From Didymella arachidicola (Eukaryota > Ascomycota > Dothideomycetes > Pleosporales > Didymellaceae), in NCBI GenBank assembly GCA_016630955.3, contig CM050002.1:62001-126000 (forward strand): a DNA stretch of 64,000 nt, given 5' to 3'. Of this stretch, positions 12,017 to 22,348 are shown one piece after another. A model generated the notes under the pieces. The model did not search any database and was not told the DNA's origin. It worked only from the letters and a program-made list of their open reading frames with translations. Made by a program: the position numbers and the translations under genes. Position 1 is the stretch's first letter, and each line of letters starts with the position of its first letter.

Positions 12017-13195
12017 CTAAGCCCAACCAATCTTGTATAAATTATATCCTTGCTCATCGCCCCTACCAATACCTCTCCGCTTCTCAACTCGATCTCGCTC
12101 CATAATCTTGAACATTCGACCCTGGCCATCTCTAGGGCAAAGCTCCGGCACAAATGCTGCCTCGACAGTATCTGGTATGCCTTCAAACTTGCCGTTCTGC
12201 CGCACAGTAACGATCAGCCAGAAAATGCCATCGTCTGTGATGAGATGCGCAGCGCAGTCGCGCAGCCAGGCGGCATGTTGGGGTGCGTAGACAACGTCTG
12301 CAGCAATGAGCAGCTCTGATGACGACTCAAGGTCGGGCGGCGGCAGTGACCAATCCAGTGCCACAGCACTCACTGGCATGTTGACCTTTTCGCCTGGAGG
12401 GAAGTTGGTGTTGATATTCTCCTGCAGATTGGCCAGAACTGTAGGGTGATAGTCCGTTGCAGAGATACCGGTGGGGTATACATCTAGGCGAGGCAACAGC
12501 TTTGCCAGTGTCAGACTGACGAGACCAGTGCCAGCACCGAGCTCGATGATCGAAGGCCGTTCGGGCAGTGATATTGAGGTGAGGCCGAAGCGCTTGGGGT
12601 CAGCGCACATCATACTGCTCAGCACGATGCTCGCGCCCCAAGACTGAAGCCCGACATCAGTGTGGTCGGCGCCAGTCAAAGGCGCATCGTTCAACGTTAC
12701 TTCTATCGGTTTATCCAAGTCGCTTGAGAAAGAGAATTCACGAGTCAAAGCCTCCTCTTCCTCGTCGTTCGTCGAGTCCGAGAACGAAGACAAGATGAAT
12801 GCAGCGTCGTCAACTATCCGCCCCTTCGCTTCCTCGGTGATGTCCATCTCTTCCGATCTCGAAATCAACGATGTGAGCCATCTTGTCGCAAAGGTGCGCT
12901 CGAAAGGGTCTGCACGAATGGCTGCCGTCACCTCTTCAGCAGCGGCCTCTTCGTCTTCGTCTTCATCTTGCGAAACGTAACCGGAATCTACTGGGACGGG
13001 CGTAGAGACACCAGAAGCCACTGAGAGGTCCTTGCGCACGCTAGACTTCGGCAGAACAGGTAGTCGCAGGGGGCAGTACAGTGTCTGGAGAGCACGTAAT
13101 GCCGCGTCAACTTGCTCTTCGCTTGCGCTGATCAATAAGCGAACGGGAGGCAGGCTGCTTGAAGGCGGCAGGCAAGGGCCTGAAGGGTAGGTCAT
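12017..13195 (-). CDS. Class I SAM-dependent protein-lysine methyltransferase (EFM2/Rrg1-like)
   Basis: A single-exon gene of 392 residues if translation starts at MTYPSGP. The frame extends 12 codons further upstream to 13231, but that segment looks like leader. The Methyltransf_16 core is clear: IIELGAGTGLVSL (SAM motif I), a DYHP motif, and LLIAADVVYAPQH, the post-II motif of METTL21-type enzymes. The N-terminal ~170 residues (RLLISASEEQVDAALRALQTLY and an acidic stretch) and overall length fit the EFM2/Rrg1 branch, whose yeast member methylates translation elongation factors eEF2 and eEF3. Substrate here is by analogy only. Cytosolic, no targeting signal. Confidence 0.8.
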   Translation of the reverse strand: MTYPSGPCLPPSSSLPPVRLLISASEEQVDAALRALQTLYCPLRLPVLPKSSVRKDLSVASGVSTPVPVDSGYVSQDEDEDEEAAAEEVTAAIRADPFERTFATRWLTSLISRSEEMDITEEAKGRIVDDAAFILSSFSDSTNDEEEEALTREFSFSSDLDKPIEVTLNDAPLTGADHTDVGLQSWGASIVLSSMMCADPKRFGLTSISLPERPSIIELGAGTGLVSLTLAKLLPRLDVYPTGISATDYHPTVLANLQENINTNFPPGEKVNMPVSAVALDWSLPPPDLESSSELLIAADVVYAPQHAAWLRDCAAHLITDDGIFWLIVTVRQNGKFEGIPDTVEAAFVPELCPRDGQGRMFKIMERDRVEKRRGIGRGDEQGYNLYKIGWA

Positions 13196-13929
13196 CTGAT
13201 AGCTGGATCTGAAAGAAGCGCACCGTCGCAATGAAAGAAGGACTCTGGGGTAAGTGACAGAAGGGAACGACGTGGGGAAGTGGGCACGACGATAAGAGAT
13301 AAGTAAGGAATACGGTAAGGGAAGGCACTTTTGATGATAGTCAGTCTAGCCTCACGCTCGGGCATGGTCGCTGATGCGGAAATTTTTCACCGCTTGTTGT
13401 TTGGCATCGTGGACGATTGTGTGGGTCCGAGTGGCTGCGTGCTGTTAGACCACGGCAAGACATTGCACTTGAATACCCAGTGAAAGCACGTTTTCTTAGA
13501 CACAGTATCGGTGCTGACTGTCAAAGGGCGCCACTGCTGAGGAAGGGCTGCATTGTGCATTGTGAGATGTCCGACACAAATGTGTTCATTTGCGATTTCA
13601 CTTCGCCACGTGCCGGCGCTAGCTTCCTTCGACAAGCGCGATCCTGAAATACTTTGTCGTTTTCCGGGACCCTGAAGTTTGAACATTGTTTCTTGGTATA
13701 CTCAATGCGGTACTCTTTCAAGAAGTATTGATCGCAGCGCTAGAGGCTTGGACGGAGATCGTCAGCCGCCCAGCATTCTATACAACTCGCGACGACAGCC
13801 CACGCGTTTCGTATACCACGTGCCACATAGAACGACGAGACATGTGAGCGCGCAAGTCCACAAAGGCATGCACAAAGCAACTTAGATGTCTCTAGCAGAG
13901 GGGACATGTACTCGAAATGTACCGGGCGC
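13196..13929. other. Intergenic region between methyltransferase and acyltransferase genes
   Basis: Promoter and leader of the methyltransferase, then the 3' flank of the wax-synthase-like gene. No supported gene. Confidence 0.4.
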
Positions 13930-15216
13930 TCACTCCGATCTTCCTGTATCAGCGGCGACGTGCTCCCTCCTGCTCGTGAATAGCTGCGGATGTTTCTTCT
14001 GCAGTTTCTCCAGCTCCCACGCATGCCTCGTAAGCAAGGACTTCGACACGCTCCAGAACATCCAACAAAAGACCCATGCGTATCCAACTGCTCTCTCCAG
14101 TCTCACCGCCCTCACTTCTCCAAGGCGAAGTCGTAGCTGCCTGCTCAAGCTAGACCGTGACCAGAACCGCTGCGCCACTCCTTCGACAACAATAGGCAAC
14201 ATCTGAGCGCCATACCACATCGTCTCCGTCCAAACCTCCCCACGTCCCTCAGTCTGCACATACATCACCAGCGAATGCATCAACCCACTAGCCCCAAACA
14301 CCGCCGCATTCTCCACAAGCCTCCTCACCTCACTCTCCTCCATCCTCAACACATCCCTCGTGACAAGCTTGACATGCGCCGTGAAACTCGCATTGATAAA
14401 GTCGTGCCAGTACACTCCCCAATACCGGCGCACGCTCCAGCAGTCCGCCAGCTCGCCGAACAGCGACAACGACCACTCGGCGGCGGAGTCGAGGCGGAAT
14501 ATTCCAACCCATAGTATGGCGAAGACGGAGTACATGGATTCGAAGTACAGCATGTTGCCGATGCAGACGTCCCATGTCATCATGGCGCGCAGCCGCAGTT
14601 CGTTGGCTGTGAGCGAGGAGGGGAGACGACGGATGAATGAAGCCGGGGGGTAGGTCGTTGATGGTGTGATGTAGGTATCGTAGACGTGGTTGAAAGCAAT
14701 GAAGACGATGGCTTTGGCGAGGTGTCGGAGACAAAACTCGAGGCGGTTGAGGTCGTGTTGTGGTTCGCGGCGCTGCCTGGGTGTGATCTTGTTGAGAGCT
14801 GGCTGTGCGATTTGTTCATCGTCCTTCTTTGTATAAGTTGCTTGGTGAGGCGACGACGGCGTGTAGTACTCTCCCAGGTGTCGTGTGTACAACACCTTGC
14901 CCGCCCATTGCAATGTCTCCTTCCATCCGGCGTTCTGACCAATTTTCGGGGTGACACGGATGAGGAGGAATGCGTAGCTCATGTAAGCCAGCCAGATATA
15001 AAGCATTCGGCCGAGCGTATCATTCACTGAGTACCAGGGCGTGAGAGAGAGGTGAAGCCAGAACGCACAGAGTGTTGGGGTGCAGAGGAGGAGGAAGGCT
15101 ATATATCGATGTCGTGGCGGATAGGCGAGTATGTAGAGCCCATAAGTCATAGCAACACCCTGGCTCAGGGGGGGCACGAGACTGGCAGCTGGTGTCCACG
15201 CTTGGTACGACGGCAT
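13930..15216 (-). CDS. Wax-synthase-like membrane-bound O-acyltransferase
   Basis: A single exon of 428 residues with about eight hydrophobic segments (for example residues 24-60, 70-86, 170-180, 215-240 and a C-terminal AVGYAWVFCWMFWSV). The signature of the wax-synthase / MBOAT-like domain is present: RYWGVYWHDF, with the conserved W-x-H-like segment, and FGASGLMH, holding the putative catalytic His. Fungal relatives include Tri7- and AusQ-type acyl transferases of secondary metabolism and sterol or lipid acylating enzymes. No biosynthetic neighbours are present, so substrate is open. Endoplasmic reticulum membrane is likely. The start is the first Met of the frame (MPSYQAW), as in relatives that begin just before the first helix. 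Confidence 0.78.
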   Translation of the reverse strand: MPSYQAWTPAASLVPPLSQGVAMTYGLYILAYPPRHRYIAFLLLCTPTLCAFWLHLSLTPWYSVNDTLGRMLYIWLAYMSYAFLLIRVTPKIGQNAGWKETLQWAGKVLYTRHLGEYYTPSSPHQATYTKKDDEQIAQPALNKITPRQRREPQHDLNRLEFCLRHLAKAIVFIAFNHVYDTYITPSTTYPPASFIRRLPSSLTANELRLRAMMTWDVCIGNMLYFESMYSVFAILWVGIFRLDSAAEWSLSLFGELADCWSVRRYWGVYWHDFINASFTAHVKLVTRDVLRMEESEVRRLVENAAVFGASGLMHSLVMYVQTEGRGEVWTETMWYGAQMLPIVVEGVAQRFWSRSSLSRQLRLRLGEVRAVRLERAVGYAWVFCWMFWSVSKSLLTRHAWELEKLQKKHPQLFTSRREHVAADTGRSE

Positions 15217-16158
15217 TGTGTGTGGTTGGGTTGTGAGACAGCCGAGTTAAGGAGGAAGAAAAGTGACAGGATTTTCAATCGAGTCAAGGGCGGTTGAGTG
15301 GGTATTACTGTCAGCGCCGCCTGGTATGTGTAAGTTATGGTAAGTCGGGCTTGAAATTGCTAGGTTGGAGGGGATGAGGATTCCATCAGTGACGGATATC
15401 GAGTTTGCAGCGTAGACTTTAATGTGGCTTCACTTGTTAGATCCCGTCGTGATGGTGATATACAGTTCACTTTGCCTTTACCCTCGGCTTTAGCTAGAAG
15501 GGCTCGGCATTGAGATAGCTTTGGCGACCAAGTGAAAGGCCCGGCCTCCAAGGTTGCGGTGTACCCCATTCGACTTCTAGAGAGAGACTCACCACAACCC
15601 ATCCGGGCTCTCACCACCACAACACCAGCTACCCAACCTTCCATCGAACGCATCAACACCAGCCACCAGAGCTCACCGTATCGAACTCCAACTCCATATC
15701 TTCAGCTAGATCGCCAGCATACCCCCCAAGACCACTATCCCATTCCTCCCCATCCTCACCGCTTCCACAACCCCTCCCAGCTTACACACACCCGCCACCC
15801 TCCCCCCAAATCTCACACGCCGAATAAATCACTCATGGGTTAGATGAATCGAACCAACTCTCCCTCCCTACACACCGAACCAGAATAGACGCCCAGACAC
15901 GTACTTACGAGCCTCGCCCTCGGACTGTCGTCATCTTGAAAGGTCACAGAAAGTTATGAAATGGTTTTTCGGACAAGGTGGCAGTGATGTTAGTAAGCGT
16001 AGCCTTACCGTCCAGCTTGCGAATCCAGTCTCTAGCGAGCGAGATGTGGACTATTCAAACAGCGTGAGAGCTGGGCTGTTCATCGGTGCGGAGTGGGTGT
16101 TGCAGTGAGTGTAGAAGGTGCGGGAGATTCTTATGCTCTAAGCTCTGAGAAGAGGACG
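15217..16158. other. Intergenic region with a possible small spliced transcript
   Basis: Left part (15217-15850) is C-rich on the plus strand and likely holds the promoter of the acyltransferase gene. Between about 15900 and 16060 on the minus strand there are strong splice signals: donor GTAAGG, perfect TACTAAC branch, acceptor TTTCAAG, then a 26-nt exon and donor GTAAGT. I could not build a convincing protein, so it is not annotated as a gene. Confidence 0.4.
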
Positions 16159-17571
16159 CTAATACTCCATGGCATCCGCGAAAACATCCAACTCATCCCT
16201 CTCCCCCTCCTTAACCCCCTCCTCGCCATCCATCGCCACCCCCTCAATCAACCTCCTCGCAACCTCCTCCCTCTGCCTCCTAACCTCCATCAAATACCCG
16301 AGCGTCTCCCTAGCACACTCATTCTTCGCATTCTTCTTCCCGAAAATATTCCTCACCTCGCCGATCGGCCCCGCGTGCGCGCCACCGTCCCGGAAGAAGC
16401 ACGACACGGTGTGCATGTCCGGGGCGCTGGGGTCGATAGATGAGAAGCGGTATTCGGGGGTGCTGAGGCTGAGCGTGTGAGCGAGGGATGCGACTTGGGA
16501 TTGGGCTGATGCTGCGGCTGGGGTTGCGTTTGGAGTTTGGCGAGAGGGGGAGGGGGGGGAGGGTTTGCGTTTTTTGATGCCGCCGGCGTTGCTGAGGTCG
16601 GAGGGCCAGGTGCCGGTGTTTTTGAAGTGGGCGACTGCGCAGCTGGCGGCGTGTTGGCGGGCGGCTTTTTTGGAGGCGAAGAGGGAAGAGAGAGAGCCGT
16701 AGGGGGTGGGGTGGCCTTCGATTTCTGCGAGGCAGGACCAGCGTTGGCCGAGCTGGTAGTCTGTGTAGGTGGGCTGGGGCGCACCGGTTGCATTTTGGAA
16801 CTCTGGGGTTGTATTAGTAGACGCAATCCAGGGTAGAGGAGTATTCGTACCGAGCAGTCGACCGACAAAGTTTTCTCCTGGTTCCTCCTCTTGTGGCTGT
16901 TGCTGAGCATTCTCGCCCTTTGGCCTCTTGGCCTTTGCACCCTTAGTGATGCGGCCTTCTTCGACCAACCGCTCTAGAAACGCCAGTGCGGACTTGCTCG
17001 CTGCCTCCTTCGCTTCCTGCTTGCTGTTGAACCGGCCCTCTGCTTTCAGGCCTTGGAGTTCCTCAGCATTGGGCAGTCCAGGAAAGCTGACCTCAACGCT
17101 GAACTTCCTGACACCGTCTCCTTGGTAGGTGAAGATCGGCTGTGGGATGGCGAGTGTCTGATACTGCTGATGAAGCAGAATGGTATGCTTGGAAGACCGA
17201 GCCCCAACCGCCACGGGTTGAACTGGCGCTGAGGGTTGTGTCCTGCTCTTTTTGGATGGACGTGCATTGGCTTCCTCACGTGCGGCCAAAAAAGCATCGT
17301 GATCTTCTTGAGTTGCGGATAGGAAGTCGTCCAGGCTCATGACACCAGCCATAGGTACTGTGACCGGGGCATCAACGGACGCGACTTTGCCGGGATGCGT
17401 GGCATAGTCGACTTTCATGTTGGTGCTCTCAGCCTTGCGATTTGCAGACTTGTGGAAGCGCGGAGTTTCAGGTCGTGGGCTGGCAGGTTGATTCGAGTGT
17501 GAGCCAGAGGAAGAAGACGACAAGGCTGAAGGTACAATCAAGTACCCCCGTAAATCGTCTCCTGCAGGCAT
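16159..17571 (-). CDS. Protein with double-stranded RNA-binding-like domains
   Basis: Two exons, 17571-16851 and 16802-16159, giving 454 residues. The 48-nt intron (GTACGA, branch CTACTAAT, CCCCAG) is in frame, so the unspliced frame is also open. Splicing restores ENFVGRLL-EFQNATGAP, which fits the start of a dsRBD better than the retained version. Seen: one dsRBD-like block around residues 145-215 (GRFNSKQEAKEAASKSALAFL), a second after the intron (YTDYQLGQRWSC, then SKKAARQHAASCAVAHF) and a third, weaker one near the C-terminus (FFRDGG, GKKNAKNECARETLGYL). The KK-x-A-x3-A pattern is the RNA-contact helix. An RNA-binding function is inferred, and no catalytic domain is attached. The start at 17571 is not certain; MKVDYATHP is an alternative. 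Confidence 0.75.
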   Translation of the reverse strand: MPAGDDLRGYLIVPSALSSSSSGSHSNQPASPRPETPRFHKSANRKAESTNMKVDYATHPGKVASVDAPVTVPMAGVMSLDDFLSATQEDHDAFLAAREEANARPSKKSRTQPSAPVQPVAVGARSSKHTILLHQQYQTLAIPQPIFTYQGDGVRKFSVEVSFPGLPNAEELQGLKAEGRFNSKQEAKEAASKSALAFLERLVEEGRITKGAKAKRPKGENAQQQPQEEEPGENFVGRLLGTNTPLPWIASTNTTPEFQNATGAPQPTYTDYQLGQRWSCLAEIEGHPTPYGSLSSLFASKKAARQHAASCAVAHFKNTGTWPSDLSNAGGIKKRKPSPPSPSRQTPNATPAAASAQSQVASLAHTLSLSTPEYRFSSIDPSAPDMHTVSCFFRDGGAHAGPIGEVRNIFGKKNAKNECARETLGYLMEVRRQREEVARRLIEGVAMDGEEGVKEGERDELDVFADAMEY

Positions 17572-18071
17572 GTCCAGCGTCGTTTGTTAGTGAATGGGGA
17601 CATGGTTTGGTGGGGCTTGCATGTGATGGCGCGAAATCGCGTTTGTTGGTAACGATTGCGGGCCGAGGCCACTAGTGCGGTGAGACTGCAGGGGAGCAAT
17701 GGTGAAGGTGCTGTTTAGGGAACTAGAGATACCACACAAGAGACGCATTTGGCCTGTTGTAACAAGATAGTGGATCAGAATAGTTTTGTCAATCTCCGTC
17801 AAGTGCATTAGCTATGAACAAATAGAGATACATGGACGCGGTACCGCGGAACTATCCTAACTTGCGTCGTCAAATAACCTACAGAGGACTCAAAGGTAAT
17901 CATCGGTGAGCAGGCTCTCACGGCGGGGCAAAAGAACGCGGCATCATCAGTTCTATCCGCAATATCGTGCGGCTCGGGGTACATCAACTGCCCTGGAGAC
18001 GCTCAGTCATCGTCGCGCATGCTCGGACACGCCGTGGAAGGAGTTGGAATAAGGTACCAGAGGGCTCGTGC
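17572..18071. other. Intergenic region
   Basis: Upstream region of the dsRBD gene and 3' flank of the HMG-box gene. Nothing further recognised. Confidence 0.4.
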
Positions 18072-19582
18072 TCAGGCAGCGATGCCCTCGCTCTTACGCT
18101 TCCTCTCACGCTTCTTCTTCTCCTTCTCTGGCGCCGCAACGTTCTCTTTGTCCGCACTGGCCTCAGGTTCGTTGTTGCGTGTGCTGCGGCTGCTCTTGGG
18201 TTTCTTCTTGCTGCCCTCGTCAGGACTGGTCTCCTTTGCTGCGGCGGCAGGGGCGGGAGCGATGGCTTGTGGTGCGGCCTTCTCCTTCTTTTTCTTTTCT
18301 TTCTTAGCAGGAGTTTCAGTGACGGCAGAGGAAGGAGCTACTGTGGCTGCGGAGCGAGGAAGAGGAATAGGCGAGGCAGCGGCGACAACGGGCTGGGCAG
18401 CGCCGTTGACTGCAGGCTTGTCGGCGGTCTTCTGGCGCTTGTTGGCGCGGGGGGTCTTGACAGGCGGCGACGGGGCCCTTGCAGGCGCGGGCTCTTCATC
18501 CTCGGAGGAATCATCGGACTCGGCTACAGCTTCGACCTCGACCTCAGCCTCATCTTCATCGTCGTCGTGGAAGTCAACAACAGCAACGCCCTTGCTGGCG
18601 GTGTAAGCCTTCATCTCCTCTTTCCACTGCTCCATAGAATCGCGGTAGGACTGCTTCCAGGTCTGTTGCATGTCAGTCTACGCTCGTAGGGCACGCGATT
18701 GCAAGACATACCTCCTTGTCCTCCTCGGACATCTCGTTCCAGCGCTTGTTGACCTCGAGGTTGACGGCGTTGGGCTCGAGCTTCTGGTCAGGGCCCAGAG
18801 CAGCCTCGAGATCGCCCCTGACGATGGGTCGTGCGGTCTGCGCGTACAGGAAGGCAGCGGTCAAAGGCTTTTTGGGGGCGTTAGGGTCCTTCTCCTTCTT
18901 CTCGCGCTTGCGCTTGGTGCCCTTGCCAGGCTTCTCGGCAGCTGCCTCGGACTTGTCCTTGTCGGCGGCGGTGATGGCCTGGGTGATGCCATTGGCAGTG
19001 GAAGCAGCCTCAATAGTGGCGTTGGCCGTGGCAGCGATTTCCTTGCCTAGGTTGAGCTTGTCCAGGACGCCGTCCTCGCCAGCAATCACACTGTTAGTGT
19101 GCTCGAGGTAGGCGCGCAGGAGCTCGTTGAGCCCGCTCTGGACGTGGGCAAGACCGGCTTGGAGGTTGCTGAGCGAGACGATGACCTGTTGGTGGGGGCT
19201 TGTCTCAGCAGTGTTCTCGGAGTTAATGGAGGGTGTTTTGGAGTCCCGGCGCGTTGTTGATGAGGTCACCGCGTCTGCGACCCCCAAGCGCGGCTGCAGC
19301 GGTGGGAGCAGTGTTTGCGCATTCATGGCAAACGAGTCGCGTAGGTCAGGCGACCAAGGCGAGACGCGACTTGGCTATGGGAATTGGGATATTGAGAGGG
19401 GAAGGCGCGTGGCGAGCTGGCTGCCACGGCGGGAAGGCATGACGACACAAGCAATGCAGACGCGCGTTGTGGAACTGGAACAAAACAATTCGACTTACAG
19501 AATCGCGGGTGCGCGTGTAGGACTCGACTGAGACCATGAGCTCGCCGGCATCTTCGGTGGTGACTTTCTTTGGGCGGGCCAT
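18072..19582 (-). CDS. HMG-box protein
   Basis: Three exons: 19582-19499, 19374-18712 and 18662-18072, giving 445 residues with exact phase closure. Exon 1 encodes MARPKKVTTEDAGELM. The HMG box occupies about residues 190-268 and spans intron 2: KDPNAPKKPLTAAFLYAQ, then NKRWNEMSEEDKE-TWKQSYRDSMEQWKEEMKAY. The classical DPNAPKKP start and the W/K spacing mark the non-sequence-specific (HMGB/NHP6-like) type. Before it lies a helical region (SLSNLQAGLAHVQSGLNELL) that may pair proteins. After it come an acidic stretch (DDDEDEAEVEVEAVAES) and Lys-rich tails ending KKRERKRKSEG, a typical chromatin-protein composition. Role: DNA bending or chromatin architecture. Nuclear location inferred from the basic tails. 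Confidence 0.86.
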
Positions 19583-20485
19583 AATGGGTGAACGTGAGGG
19601 CAGACGCGGTTGAGAACAGCGGGTGCGGGTGCGGGTGCAGGCGCAGGCGCAGTGGTGAGGTTGGGGGCGGGCGAGGGAATTTTGGTTTTGGGCGGTGGGG
19701 GGCAGCGGCGGCTTATCTGACGGGCGGTGTCCCCTCTTCTTGCTGCGCTCGCTGGGTGGTGCCGCCGAAAACGGGCTACTGGAGCGCAAACCCAGGGCTT
19801 GTTGACCCTCGCCGCGCCAAACTGCTGCGAAAAGTAGCCCGGGCAGGCTGCCACAAAGCCTTTCGTGGGGCCAGCATCACTCTCCTGCGCGTGTCTGCTG
19901 CAATCTGGCGGTCTTTGCCTGGCGGTCTTTGCCTGGCGCTCTTCGCCGTCAGTACGGCGCGGACCCGGGCGCCCGTATTGCGTCTTCTACCCCCTGCGCG
20001 CGCCTCTGCTGGCTGCACCGGGACGCTGCCTCTGAAGCCGCTGGTGTATGCCCTCAGGCTCTGCTCCCAAGTGCCCACGCAGCCTCCAACCAGCGACAGC
20101 CTGGGTTTCTGCGCCTCGGCTGCTGCCTGGACGCCCTGTTGTTCGTGGCATTCTGGCGCTGGTGGCCTCCACTCCTGTTCACTGCCTCACTCTCCTCGTC
20201 TCTGCTGCTAGCACCACAGCCAGTCTCTGCCTGGTCTTGACGCCTCGTCCACCACAACGCTGCAGCGCGTCTTGACTTTGCTCCGCGTCTGCATCCCGCC
20301 ATCGTTCCCTTGGAGTCGCAATCTCACAACGCAAGCTTCGCCACAAGCAGTCTTCACCCAACGCCACGCACAACTAGAAAGACGACACCTTGAAAGTCGT
20401 CATTTCGATTCTGATCCTGCTGGCCGTCGCTGTCTAATTCCTAGCATGTTTCGAGCAGTCCTGCCTACCATCCCGTCTTGCATCC
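19583..20485. other. GC-rich intergenic region upstream of the HMG-box gene
   Basis: About 900 bp of G/C-rich sequence with long but unconvincing open frames on both strands. A direct repeat of the unit GGCGGTCTTTGCCT lies at about 19907-19934, with a third degenerate copy after it. Likely promoter and 5' leader of the HMG-box gene and the 3' flank of the permease. Confidence 0.45.
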
Positions 20486-22348
20486 TCAGTATCCATACAA
20501 ATTGATGTGCTCATCCGTCGACTCCCTCAACTTTTTGTTTTCCTTGATCAACAGCACACGGATCGCCCACGCACACGCAATGCTCAACAACGCAAAGCCC
20601 GCAGATGCCCCGAACCCAATGCCAAAGCGCGGCGAATCCGAGTCCGGCCACAGGTACGCACCGTAGATATACCCAATCTGCAGGAATTAGTCAATCGTCT
20701 ACACAACATGACATAGTGGCCGTAGCATACCTGGCCTCCAACATTTGTCATGGCCAGCACGACCGCCTTCTTTTCTTTCGTCTGACTCAGAGTCGATGAC
20801 GCCCAGCCGATGATGACTGAATTGACAGAGTAAGCGCCTACGGGGAAGATGAAACATGCGATATAGCGCCCGGCCGTGTTCAGGGTGCTGGCCGCGATCA
20901 CGAATCCAACTACCGCGACTGACAGACCGGCGGTGATGTGCCAGGTGCGCTCGTGCAGGCGTCCGGAACTCCAGCCTGTCATGATACCTGCAGCGCCAGC
21001 GAAGAGAAATGGCGGGCAGGTCAGGACGAGGGTGATGGTGCGGTTGAAGCCGAGAGTCTTGACAACGCTGGCGACATCAGTATCAAAACTGTGGCTTCTC
21101 GATGCATGGTTGGCGAGAAACTTACGTGGGGAAGAACGAGTTGAACGAACAGGCACTCAGATGGAAGTTCTGCATCAAACAGAACAGCCAAGTGCGCTTG
21201 TCTTTGCACGCCTGCTTGAGGCCTTCCATCATGCTGACCTTCTCTCCGGCATCGCCGACACGGTCACGCTCCATGCGATCGTGGGCCATCTGGCGCTCCT
21301 CAGGCGTCAACCAGGAGGTCGTCAGAGGAGTGTTGGGGAGCAAGAAGAAGCCAAAGATGGCTACAAAAGCCGTCACTGCGCCCTCACTGTCCCACGTTAG
21401 TCGCGACTGAGAATCCATAAAGAATCGACACTTACACGATGAACAGCCATCGCCAACCAGCGATACCTCGGAGTCCGTCCATGCCAGCAAACACGCCCGC
21501 AGCAATCAGCCCCGAGAAGCCAGTTGCCAGGATCTGCGCACAGTACAACAGGGCAATCCGCGTAGCAACCTCTGTCTCCCCGTCAGTGACCACAAAACCC
21601 TCACCACTGCTCTCTCCACATACCTTTCCTCGTATAAAATATACTCAACATATAAGTCGCCCCGGGATAGAACGGCGCCTCAGTAATTCCAAGGAAGAAC
21701 CTACACGCCACCAGCCCGCCAAAACTCTGCACCAGCGCCGTACACCCCGACACCACAGCCCACACCAGCATCCACGAGCTCATATACACACCGGGCTTGA
21801 TCCTCGTAATCAACATATTGGACGGGATCTGCATGAGCACGTAGCCCACGAACAGAATGGACACGGTGGTGTTGAACTGCACGCCCGTCATACCGAGGTC
21901 GCGCTCGAGATTGTTGAGCCGCGCCTGCGCGATGGCATTGCGGTCCACGTAGTTCTGCTGCACGTCAGCGAAAAACATCGCCGGGCGTGAGTGAATCCAA
22001 GAGGAAGGAAAGCTTTCTTGGCGAAGCTTGCGTGTTCTTGTCTTATACCGCACTCCTTCTCCTCTGGGGAACTTACAAGGAAGTACATAGTGCACAGCGT
22101 AGGCTGCACGCGTTAGCCTCATCACACTCATACTGTCTCCATGGGAAAGCAAGATGCAAGCATACCATGAGTCTCCAGTCGATCTTGCGCACCAGCGCAA
22201 TCTCCCTGGGATCCGTCTTCGCTACACTCCCCGTGTAATCCACCTCCCCACCTCCAACGCGCTTGACGCTCTCCAAACCAGCCTTCTCGTCATACTGTCG
22301 TGCGGTCTTATCGCTCGCGAGAATCGCATCGTGGTGTTTCTCCGCCAT
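20486..22348 (-). CDS. MFS transporter of the Dal5/anion:cation symporter type
   Basis: Seven exons: 22348-22166, 22103-22077, 21957-21624, 21571-21436, 21386-21126, 21067-20731 and 20677-20486. The total is 489 residues and every phase matches. Exon 2 is a 27-nt micro-exon encoding PTLCTMYFL, which with exon 3 makes the first membrane segment and the loop NYVDRNAIAQARL, a Dal5-family signature (FLxNYxDRxA). Other hallmarks: ITRIKPGVYMSSWMLVW, ACRFFLGITEAPFYPGATYMLS and YTRKEVATRIALLY. Twelve membrane helices expected, with a 60-residue hydrophilic N-terminus. Relatives take up allantoate, nicotinate, pantothenate or biotin; which one cannot be read here. Plasma membrane. Confidence 0.88.

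Noticed and set aside
19588..20211. 207-codon plus-strand frame upstream of the HMG-box gene
   Set aside because: Composition-driven frame in a GC-rich region, with no motifs. It overlaps the HMG-box gene's first exon side and promoter.
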